Shown piece by piece: positions 9,944 to 16,445 of a stretch of DNA of 16,445 bases (positions within the stretch are counted from its first letter, which is position 1; each line of letters starts with the position of its first letter). Made by a program: the position numbers and the translations under genes. Source of the stretch: Willaertia magna (Eukaryota > Heterolobosea > Eutetramitea > Acrasida > Naegleriidae); the NCBI GenBank assembly GCA_902984215.1, contig CADWAF010000915.1, forward strand, positions 1 through 16,445, read 5' to 3'. The notes beneath the pieces were generated by a model. It did no database searches. It was given only the letters and a program-made list of their open reading frames with translations, and was not told where the DNA came from.

Positions 9944-10249
9944 TTTTATTTGAAGTGAAATTGAGTTTTGACGTTTATTACATCACCTTTGTTACTTACA
10001 AACATCAATGATTATCATCATTAATCGGAGAATTGTGAACTTACAACCGTGATGATGGGTATTCTCTGTTGCTTCTTTTGCCAAGAGTTGAACTACTTTG
10101 CATTTTTTATTTAAATTTTTCTTATTAAAATAATTTACAATTTAACTATTTTTTTAAGGCTATAAATTGTTTTGTCTACATCCTATTATATATGTACAAA
10201 TAATTCTAGCAAATAACACGGTAATAAATTGATCACAGGGAGAAGTATC
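9944..10249. promoter_or_regulatory. Leader of RCC1 gene and 3' flank of TFIIF gene
   Basis: These 306 bp hold the leader of the minus-strand RCC1 gene and the downstream flank of the minus-strand TFIIF gene. A minus-strand ATG at 10103 in an AAAAAATG context opens a 20-codon frame ending at 10041, with a GTAAGT donor starting at 10044. No RNA gene was recognised. Confidence 0.4.
10041..10103 (-). other. Possible upstream ORF or alternative first exon
   Basis: The frame MQSSSTLGKRSNREYPSSRL stops at 10041 if unspliced. If the GTAAGT at 10044 is used with the AAAAG ending at 9936, a 109-nt intron is removed and codon 20 onwards reads LISFFRG in the frame of the RCC1 protein, replacing its first ATG. 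Two readings are possible: a regulatory uORF or an alternative N-terminus. Confidence 0.35.
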
Positions 10250-11311
10250 TTATTGTTCCCATTCTTCATCTTCTTCTTGTTCTGTACCTGTTTGTAAGGC
10301 TTCATCTGCGCTGTATTCTTCTTTCAAATTATAAAAACCTTTGAATTCTCCAGCCCTATTATAATTTGCAATTTTTGAAAGAATACCTTTAACAGCATCT
10401 TTTGGTTGATCAGTTTCATTAGCTAAGTCTTCCAATTTCCAATACTTTTTTTGTTTGAATAAATTGAATATATCTTTACGAATTTCATCTTCATCCTTTC
10501 TAACACGGTTATCTCTAGGTCCTTCTGATTTTTGAGTTTTTCTATATGCATCCATCAAGTTGGTAGTTTTCTTAGAAGGTACAACAATAGTACTTGCTCC
10601 TCCTTCTGTAGTGCCAGGTGTTACGGAAACATTGTCAGAAGATGAAGCAGCACCACGAGAATACTTAGAGACTTTGTCATATTGTTGTGAGAATCTATCT
10701 TTACGACTTGATTCTGTTTCTCTTTGCTTAGTTATCAATCCGTAAGCCTTTTGATTAGCCTTAACTACAGCATTGCAACTTAAATCAACATGTCCTAGGA
10801 TTTTAATTTCTGTTTTATCTATATAATCTAATTTTACTAGTGGTTCAATCTTCTTTCTTAATCTTAAACGTTCTCTGTCTTGTGTTTCTTCTTCAGTTAA
10901 CTTATTAAAACTAAAAACATACATAGGAGTACGTTTCTTATTATGTTGAAGACTAAATTGTGTTAAAACTTGTCCATTTTGATGGGTGCCTTGTTGAGGT
11001 GGTGTTATATTTAAAGATATGTCAGTCTTTTTATTTAATGTGTTTTCTTCTATAATAACGGAACCAATTGGTTCATCATCTTTATATTGTTCTAAATCTA
11101 TAAAATCCGGAATTTTAACAAGCCAAACTTTTTGATTAGCGTCATCTCCATTAACAATTCCTTCTAATGGAATTATTTCTCTTTTTTTTCTTTTATTTGT
11201 TACTACAGTACTACCACTTGATGATGATGTTGGTGGATTATTTGTAACATTGGTGGAAACTGGTAGTGATGATTGTGAAGTAGGTGAAGCTTTTCTTTTC
11301 TTATCATTCAT
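10250..11311 (-). CDS. Transcription factor TFIIF, beta subunit
   Basis: An intronless 353-residue protein. After a Ser/Thr-rich N-terminus of about 48 residues comes the TFIIF-beta dimerisation region (VWLVKIPDFIDLEQ, then the GSVII strand and the MYVFSF segment near residue 130), a basic middle section with Ser/Thr-rich linker, and near residues 268-333 the C-terminal winged helix (RKDIFNLFKQKKYWKLEDL, then LSKIANYNRAGEFKGFYNLK). The tail is acidic. In other eukaryotes this subunit (RAP30/GTF2F2/Tfg2) pairs with the alpha subunit, binds RNA polymerase II and helps it join the promoter complex. It is somewhat longer than human RAP30 because of the N-terminal tail and central linker. The gene is divergent from the Zn2Cys6 gene across 246 bp. 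Confidence 0.9.
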   Translation of the reverse strand: MNDKKRKASPTSQSSLPVSTNVTNNPPTSSSSGSTVVTNKRKKREIIPLEGIVNGDDANQKVWLVKIPDFIDLEQYKDDEPIGSVIIEENTLNKKTDISLNITPPQQGTHQNGQVLTQFSLQHNKKRTPMYVFSFNKLTEEETQDRERLRLRKKIEPLVKLDYIDKTEIKILGHVDLSCNAVVKANQKAYGLITKQRETESSRKDRFSQQYDKVSKYSRGAASSSDNVSVTPGTTEGGASTIVVPSKKTTNLMDAYRKTQKSEGPRDNRVRKDEDEIRKDIFNLFKQKKYWKLEDLANETDQPKDAVKGILSKIANYNRAGEFKGFYNLKEEYSADEALQTGTEQEEDEEWEQ

Positions 11312-11557
11312 TTTTTTCTAATATTTATTTTCGCTTTCCAATTACAATCTTTAGTTTGCACAAAGCTTCTTAAGAATTATTCTTTTCAATATCTTCCTCT
11401 ATTATTTACATTATTTTCATAGTTTCTCTTGATTGTAAGTTAGTTGACTAAATATTCAAAGAAAAACTGATCACTTGAAGAAAAGCGAAAGTCTTTTTGA
11501 AAATACAAATTCAAGTTTATTTTGAGCTTATTCTATTTTTTGATTACTTTTAAAAAA
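11312..11557. promoter_or_regulatory. Divergent promoter of TFIIF-beta and Zn2Cys6 genes
   Basis: This AT-rich spacer separates two divergent starts. It contains an 8-bp inverted repeat (TTCGCTTT near 11332 and AAAGCGAA near 11483) about 150 bp apart. No TATA element can be singled out in such AT-rich sequence. Confidence 0.35.
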
Positions 11558-12266
11558 ATGCCAAAGGCGACATCTTCATCAAAAAGTAAAAGGGTGGTTA
11601 AACAGCCTTATACAAAAAGGGCTTGTATTAGCTGCCACAAAGCAAAAGTAAAGTGTTCTCATGAAAGACCTTGTAGTCGTTGTACTTCTAAAAGGAATAG
11701 AATGTGTAGATTATATCCCTAAAAATCAACAACCTACTACTTGTTCCGCGAACCATAACAATGCTCAAGATGAATTATTTAGTGAGCCTTTACCTTCATT
11801 CAATATTGATGATAATATAGTCGCTAATGATGAACATTTCTTAGTTCCTAGTCATAACTTTATTTCAAATAATTCTTCTTTCTTCTCTAACAACAACTCC
11901 AATACAACAGAAAATAACGAAATACTGCAATTACCTGCACTTCCGTCCCTTCCGTTAAATGTTCCAACTTCCTCAAATAATCAACAACAAAATGTTCCCT
12001 CACTAACGCATAATGACTCATATGAAGAGTTTATTAATAATCCAATTAGTGAAATTCAGCCTTATTCATCTGCCCAACAAAATAATGGATTCTTAACGCA
12101 ACAAGACATTTCAAATCTAGGAAATATTATTTATGTAATTCTACAAAGACAAGAAAAACATACAAGAGAAATTAGAGAATTAAAACAAGACCTTTTAGAA
12201 TTAAAGTCGTGTGTTGTAAATATGAAGAGGGTAAATAATAATATACTGCCCGCTCTTCATGAATAA
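11558..12266 (+). CDS. Zn2Cys6 regulator with a +1 frameshift
   Basis: The ATG at 11558 follows a TAAAAAA leader. The first frame gives a basic N-terminus and a Gal4-type zinc cluster: Cys23, Cys26, Cys33, Cys39, Cys42, then a sixth Cys, and stops after 54 codons. The other frame, one base further on, continues from about 11694 to 12266. Reading across the AAAA run at 11690-11693 as if one A were skipped gives CX2CX6CX5CX2CX6C, the canonical spacing, followed by an Asn/Ser-rich region and a C-terminal coiled coil (LQRQEKHTREIRELKQDLLEL); the product would be 235 residues. Zn2Cys6 proteins are sequence-specific transcription factors, often dimeric. The break may be a base-calling error, a programmed +1 shift or inactivation. 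Both frames place a Cys at the sixth ligand position. Confidence 0.7.
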
Positions 12267-12525
12267 TCTTGAATGCAACCTATTTAAGAATATTGTACTT
12301 TTAAATAAAAATTGTAATTCAACCTAATACGTTACTTGACACTCTACGTTTGTGACATTTTATGGGTTGAGGTATAATTGTAAACTTCATACCAATGTAA
12401 AGAAATATGATGGCCTCCGTATGGGGACTTCGGATGGTTGGCTCCTTGGTAGAGACGCTGAGTTGAAAAGGTTTTTTGGATTTTGTTTAAAAAAAATCAG
12501 TAACGGAGGAACACATCCGATAAAA
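12267..12525 (+). promoter_or_regulatory. Rh gene leader with possible RNA structure
   Basis: Between the Zn2Cys6 stop and the transporter ATG lies a patch at 12410-12470 with more G and C than its surroundings. CCTCCGT (near 12415) is complementary to ACGGAGG (near 12503). A frame in phase with the transporter is open through this patch but has no convincing start (an ATG at 12421 is possible). It may be a structured 5' leader. Confidence 0.35.
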
Positions 12526-14378
12526 ATGAACGAAGTCAATAATTTCGGGGAAACGAGTAATGTTGGTAATCTCCCAGTGAATGCAAGTGCAACAACAATA
12601 GTAGAAGCTGAAACTTTAGATACAAAACAAATACCAAATGAACATCATAGTCATTGGAAAGCAGAAAGTATTACTTTTTTAGTAGGTATGTTTTTTTATT
12701 GAAATTTTTCTAGTTCATTCTTTTCCGTTAAAAGTTCTTGGAGTCTTTCAAGTTATATTTTTAATTCTCTTTTGGGTCTTCTTTGACTATGAAATAACTG
12801 TAACTAATAGTACTGAAACTAGTAATGTAGCAATAGAGCATGAAGCTGAAGAGAAAGTAAAACGTTATTATAAAACAATGTTAGATGTTGGTGTTATGTG
12901 TTATGTTGGTTTTGGATTTTTAATGACTTTCTTAAAGAAATATGGATACAGTGCATTCGGATTTAACTTTTTAATTTCAGGTAAGTTAATTATTTTGTTG
13001 TGAAATCTAATGAATATTTCCTTATTATTTAATTTATAGCATTTATCTTCCAATGGGGTGTACTAAATCAAGCTTTTTGGAGAGGTGTCTACCATGGTTT
13101 TCCAATAACAGGAGATGCTGCTAATCTTTCTTTACCTAGATGGATGGTTCACTTTGAAATGCCTGATTTAGTTGAAGGTCACTTTGCAACAGCATCTGTA
13201 TTAGTTTCTTTTGGTGCTTTCATTGGTAAAGTCACACCTTTACAATTATTAGTTGCAGGTTTAATACACGTAGTTTTTTATGCTGTGAATTTCTATGTTG
13301 GTGGTTTAGTATTTAGAGCTGCTGACATTGGTGGTTCTATGTTTATCCAGTAAGTATTTTCTTTCTAATTTTTTCTTTGGTGACTTAGACATTTGACCTT
13401 TTCCTAAACCTTTTCGTTTTGTGGCTTAGTTTATACGGAGCTGTTTTTGGTGTTACAGTTGCCTTTATTTTGTGGAATAAGAAAGCTCTTGCTGGACATC
13501 CTGCACAAATTTCAAGATATACATCTGATTTATTTTCATTAATTGGTACAATCTTTTTATTCTTATGTTGGCCATCTTTCAATGGTGCTGTAAGTATTAG
13601 AAATTATTTATTTATTGTTGACAATTAATTTAACAGTTAGCAGCTACTTACGCTCAACAATTCAGAACATTTATTAATACAATTATGTCATTGATGGGTT
13701 CTACAATTGCCACTTTCTTTGTTTCCAGACTTGTAAGAGGAGGTCTTTTTGCAATGGAAGATGTTCAAAATGCAACTCTAGCAGGTGGTGTAGCAATAGG
13801 AGCTGTTGCTGATTATGTTATACAACCAGGAGGTGCCTTAACAGTTGGTTTGGTTGCTGGTGCTGTAAGTGCTCTTGGATTTAGATTTGTTACTCCAAAC
13901 ATGAGAAAATACCTTAAAATTCATGACAGTAAGTAGTTCAATATTTATAGGTACTAACGTTAATTCTTATTTTAGCTTGTGGTGTTACAAATCTACACGG
14001 TATGCCAGGTTTCCTTGGTGGTGTCGCAAGTATTGTAGCTGCAGGTGTTGCAGCCGGTCAAAGATACAACTATGGATCAACCTATGATATTATGTTTAAG
14101 TAAGTGTTGTTTTTATTACAATATTTTGTAACGCATTGTAAAGAAAAGGAACTCACCAATGGGGTTACCAATTTGCAACCTTAGCTGTTACTATTGGTAT
14201 TGCTGTCACAGGTGGTGTTATTGCAGGTTTTGTTATTAGGTGGTTATTCCCTGAAAAGACACTCTTTGTAGATGAGGCATTCTGGGAAGTTGCTTCTGAC
14301 GATTTAAAGGTTGAAGATCCAGAGGAGGAAACCAGTGCAGATAAAAAGAATAATGACATTGAATTAAAAGATAAATGA
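12526..14378 (+). CDS. Rh-type ammonium transporter
   Basis: Seven exons: 12526-12685 (or -12667), 12714-12980, 13040-13349, 13430-13589, 13637-13928, 13976-14099 and 14144-14378; about 515 residues. Introns are 44-80 nt except the first, 28 nt with the GTATGT donor or 46 nt with GTATTA; both keep frame. The product is rich in membrane helices and carries strong Rh-family motifs: MCYVGFGFLMTFLKKYGYSA, SDLFSLIGT, WPSFNGA and QNATLAGGVAIGA. The two pore histidines are His246 (SMFIHLYGAVFG, codon split by the third intron) and His404 (TNLHGMPGF), 158 residues apart as in animal Rh glycoproteins. These proteins conduct ammonia or ammonium (and possibly CO2) across plasma or vacuolar membranes. 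A roughly 55-residue hydrophilic N-terminal extension precedes helix 1; the tail is charged. The ATG was chosen for its TAAAAATG context. Confidence 0.93.
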
Positions 14379-14567
14379 ACAGTTTTTAACTAGAGTTTTC
14401 ATAATGAATTGTATAATTATGATTTTATTTGATTATTAAAATTTAAATAAATTTTGAGATAGCCTTTTTCCGTTTATTACGCCCGGTTATTATAATCAAG
14501 TCACGAACCATTATTTGATCTGTCAGAAATTCACTTGCGTTCAGTTATCATCTTTTAAAAAAAAACA
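14379..14567 (+). promoter_or_regulatory. Upstream region of the peptide-precursor gene
   Basis: This 189-bp AT-rich spacer holds the 3' flank of the transporter and the leader of the next gene, ending in an A9-CA tract just before the ATG. No named element was recognised. Confidence 0.3.
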
Positions 14568-15263
14568 ATGAACAAGAGTATTTTAATAGCAACTGTTCTT
14601 GCAGTTTTATTCTTTGTTGCTTTTGCTGAAAGCAGATGTTATAGAACATATTATGGATTGTGGAAATGTTATGATGCAGTAGATGAACAATCTGACATCC
14701 GTAGAAATGTTGCTTTCTCTGACATCCACTCAAATAGAGAATTTGCTGATGCAGATATTAAATTCGGTAAAATCTTCAAGAAGATTGGAAAGATCGGATT
14801 AAACTTAGGTAAAGCATATTTAAGAACTCAAGGTATTCCATTAAATGATGAACAAGCAGATAAATTCTGGAAGAAATTGTGGGGTGTTGTTAAACAAGTT
14901 GGTAAAGGTGCAATTAAATCATATGTCAATCAAAACTTTGATGCAGAAGCTGATTTTAAATTAGGTAAATTATTAAAGAAGGTTGGTAAAGTTGGTTTAA
15001 AGTTAGGTAAAGCATATTTAAGAACTCAAGGTTTACCATTAGAAGATAATCAAGAAGTTACTGCACCAAGAAGAATATCTCCAAGAAGAAGATTCAGCGC
15101 AAAGAGAAGATTAATCAGAAGAAGAGTTAATGTTGAATCTGACAAATTTTGGAAGAAACTTTTCAAAGTTGTTGGTCAAATTGGAAAGGGAGCAATCAAA
15201 TCATATGTTAATCAAAATTTTGATGCTGAAGCAGACAGACTAATTAGAATTGGATGTTGTTAG
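14568..15263 (+). CDS. Secreted precursor of tandem cationic helical peptides
   Basis: An intronless 231-residue protein. Residues 1-22 form a clear signal peptide (hydrophobic ILIATVLAVLFFVAFA). Residues 23-63 are a propiece with two cysteines (24, 34) ending in FADAD. Then come A1 (64-92), B1 (98-129), A2 (130-158) and B2 (192-223). A segments are Lys/Gly/Ile amphipathic helices ending GKAYLRTQG; B segments begin DKFWKKL and end SYVNQNFDAEAD. An Arg-rich insert (163-191) lies between A2 and B2; the end is RLIRIGCC. Alternating acidic-Ala spacers before the A helices resemble dipeptidyl-peptidase-processed precursors of insect and amphibian antimicrobial or lytic peptides. I infer secretion or granule storage and membrane-active peptides, perhaps against bacteria. 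It does not look like saposin-fold amoebapores. Family not recognised. Confidence 0.8.
   Translation: MNKSILIATVLAVLFFVAFAESRCYRTYYGLWKCYDAVDEQSDIRRNVAFSDIHSNREFADADIKFGKIFKKIGKIGLNLGKAYLRTQGIPLNDEQADKFWKKLWGVVKQVGKGAIKSYVNQNFDAEADFKLGKLLKKVGKVGLKLGKAYLRTQGLPLEDNQEVTAPRRISPRRRFSAKRRLIRRRVNVESDKFWKKLFKVVGQIGKGAIKSYVNQNFDAEADRLIRIGCC
14757..14954 (+). repeat. Peptide precursor repeat unit 1 (A1-B1)
   Basis: This unit encodes residues 64-129: helix A1, a five-residue acidic linker and helix B1 with the DAEAD end. It matches unit 2 closely; the stretch coding GKAYLRTQG is identical at the DNA level in both units. Confidence 0.85.
14955..15236 (+). repeat. Peptide precursor repeat unit 2 (A2-B2)
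   Basis: This unit encodes residues 130-223. It has the same A-B order as unit 1 but with an extra Arg-rich segment of about 28 residues between A2 and B2. The unit is 282 bp against 198 bp for unit 1. Confidence 0.85.
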
Positions 15264-15337
15264 ACGAAATTTACCAAAAAAATAAAAATAAAAGCAAACC
15301 AATTAGACATTTCTTTTTAGGACTTTTAATAACAGAT

Positions 15338-15410
15338 GCCCGCTTAGCTCAGTTGGTAGAGCGTGAGACTGAAGATCTTAAGGTCGCTAGTTCGATCCTG
15401 GCAGCGGGCA
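15338..15410 (+). tRNA. tRNA-Phe (GAA)
   Basis: A 73-nt intronless cloverleaf. The acceptor stem GCCCGCT pairs fully with AGCGGGC, discriminator A. The D stem is GCTC/GAGC; the anticodon stem TGAGA/TCTTA encloses the loop CTGAAGA with anticodon GAA at 15371-15373; the T stem GCTAG/CTGGC encloses TTCGATC. The internal A and B boxes (TAGCTCAGTTGG and GTTCGATCC) fit RNA polymerase III. CCA is not encoded, as expected for a eukaryotic nuclear tRNA. Confidence 0.97.
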
Positions 15411-15729
15411 TAGATTTTAGGACAGTTTCTTTTTTCTAAGTATAGTGTAAAGATTTATTGTTAAGCATTATTTGTGGCGCTTTTGTAAGGAGTATTCTGA
15501 ATACCTGAAATTAATATAAAAAAAGAATAGAATGGCAGAAGTATGCTTCATTTTTTTAATTGTAAACTTTTTAAAAATTAAAATAATATTAACTACATGT
15601 ATTATTTGTAAGAGTACATATAAAGTTATTGTTCCATTTAAAGTTAATTAGGAAGACAAGATAATTAGTTTACAAAACGTTGCAATAAAGAAAACTAAAA
15701 TACAAGAAATTTGTTATATTCAATAATTT
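15411..15729. other. Intergenic region, no clear gene
   Basis: Apart from the tRNA terminators these 319 bp show a 13-bp palindromic stretch GTATTCTGAATAC near 15491 and an ATG at 15532 opening a 39-codon hydrophobic frame (MAEVCFIFLIVNF at its start), which I do not call as a gene. No RNA gene was recognised. Confidence 0.3.
15415..15435 (+). terminator. RNA polymerase III T-run terminators
   Basis: A TTTT run at 15415-15418 lies five bases after the tRNA, with a backup T6 run at 15430-15435. Runs of four or more T on the sense strand terminate RNA polymerase III. Confidence 0.7.
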
Positions 15730-15939
15730 TTACCAGATATCCCAAATCTCACTATATTCATGTCTATGTGGTAAATCTTCAATACCAACAAACTCCTGAG
15801 TTTTTTGTTTTGCCAAAGCACTTCTTTCAAGTGCTCTTTTTGTTCCGTGATACTCGCTCTTCCAGTAACTTTTGGAAGCCTTCTTACAATATTTACGAGA
15901 TGCACGTCTACCTCTTCTGCTATTTCTTGATCTTGTCAT
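15730..15939 (-). CDS. Small basic protein of unknown function
   Basis: A 69-residue frame with an ATG in the context ATCAAATG. The first half is very basic (MTRSRNSRRGRRASRKYCKK), the middle holds KSYWKSEYHGTKRALERS, and the end turns acidic and aromatic (EYSEIWDIW). The Arg/Lys-rich head with one Cys and several Tyr/Trp suggests nucleic-acid binding, for example a small ribosomal or nuclear protein, but I recognise no family. Codon choice looks like that of neighbouring genes. The opposite-strand frame over the same bases lacks coding character. Moderate confidence that it is real. Confidence 0.5.
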   Translation of the reverse strand: MTRSRNSRRGRRASRKYCKKASKSYWKSEYHGTKRALERSALAKQKTQEFVGIEDLPHRHEYSEIWDIW

Positions 15940-15983
15940 TTGATGTTTGTATTTTCAATTCCATCTCTTAAATAGTTATTTAG

Positions 15984-16383
15984 AAAGTAAAGTCTGAAGT
16001 TGATGTTGTTGAACTAGTTAAACCGTCGACTAGCAAAAGTACTTATTTCAGAGATGACTACAAAATGAAACAGAACCAAATGAATATAAATTTGCAATGG
16101 TTTTAGATAAAGCTTCAAGAATTTAAATCGAGAAGTTTTATTATTGTAAGTTTTTTTCACCCAGATTTGTGTTTACTGATATTCTTTTAATTACACCATT
16201 ATAAAATATTATTAGAAAGGTACCATCCAAAGAAATATTAATGGATTATATTCTACTAAATCCAGTGCCTACCTCAAATTTCTGAGTAATACTACAGATG
16301 ACTCCCTTACCACGATATTTAAATTTTCTAATAAAATTCTTAGCAAGCAAATTTTTGTAAATTTTATTTACATCAGCTATTGA
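15984..16383 (+). pseudogene. Frame-broken gene remnant of unknown family
   Basis: Coding-like segments appear in two frames. From an acceptor-like TTTAG (ending 15983) one frame runs KSEVDVVELVKPSTS to the AAAA run at 16062-16065; a second frame continues ETEPNEYKFAMVLDKAS to the TTT at 16122-16124; the first frame then resumes to a GTAAGT donor at 16146. After a 70-nt intron (acceptor ATTAG, ending 16215) it continues in phase with KGTIQRNINGLYSTK to a stop at 16381-16383. No start codon was found, so the 5' part is missing or lies in an unseen exon. Both breaks are one-base changes at homopolymers and cancel out, so either base-calling error or decay could explain them. Confidence 0.45.
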
Positions 16384-16445
16384 ATATAAAATTGCAGTAT
16401 AACTTTTTAAATTAATAAAAAATTAAATTATCTTAATATGTTGTA

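Noticed and set aside
12352..12525. N-terminal extension of the Rh protein back to a GTG or to ATG 12421
   Set aside because: The ATG at 12526 has the A-rich context of other starts, and the extension shows no similarity to Rh proteins; not fully excluded.
15254..15439. A 61-codon frame crossing the tRNA
   Set aside because: It begins at the end of the peptide-precursor gene and reads through the tRNA-Phe, so it is a chance frame.
15711..15971. Plus-strand 86-codon frame opposite the small basic protein
   Set aside because: Phe/Tyr-rich composition typical of the reverse of a Lys/Glu/Arg-rich gene; the minus-strand frame is more protein-like.
1..16445. CRISPR arrays, insertion sequences or viral genes
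   Set aside because: No regularly spaced repeats, transposase or viral hallmark proteins were seen in either strand.

Overview
The window is nuclear DNA of a unicellular eukaryote. Genes are interrupted by short GT-AG introns (mostly 44-80 nt), three of which carry a TACTAAC branch site. Start codons follow A-rich leaders, the sequence is strongly AT-rich, and a eukaryotic-type tRNA-Phe is present. A 7TM-RGS protein, an Rh-type ammonium transporter, RCC1-repeat proteins, a Zn2Cys6 regulator and very compact gene spacing would fit a free-living amoeba, for example a heterolobosean related to Naegleria or Willaertia. That placement is inference; a dictyostelid-like organism is not excluded.

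Left part (1-5.5 kb). An RCC1-repeat gene (minus, running off the left edge and possibly entering a BTB domain) is followed by an intronless cystathionine gamma-lyase gene (minus), a small uncertain ORF (minus), a three-CCCH-finger protein resembling ZC3H11A (plus) with an unusually long 640-nt intron, and a two-exon acylphosphatase (minus).

Middle (5.6-11.3 kb). A four-exon mitochondrial carrier of the glutamate/aspartate type (plus) and a three-exon 7TM-RGS protein (plus) come first. The latter's coding end overlaps by 20 bp the end of a convergent seven-repeat RCC1 protein (minus). The TFIIF beta subunit gene (minus) follows. An upstream exon or uORF lies in front of the second RCC1 gene.

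Right part (11.5-16.4 kb). A Zn2Cys6 regulator is split by a one-base frameshift inside its zinc cluster. Next are a multi-exon Rh ammonium transporter, a secreted precursor with two tandem copies of a paired cationic-helix unit, a tRNA-Phe(GAA), a 69-residue basic protein, and a frame-broken gene remnant at the right edge.

No operon-like or pathway cluster is evident; the genes look like an ordinary mix of housekeeping, signalling and transport functions. The most novel item is the secreted tandem-repeat peptide precursor at 14568-15263: acidic Ala-Asp/Ala-Glu spacers lie before its cationic helices, a layout known from processed antimicrobial or membrane-lytic peptides of animals.
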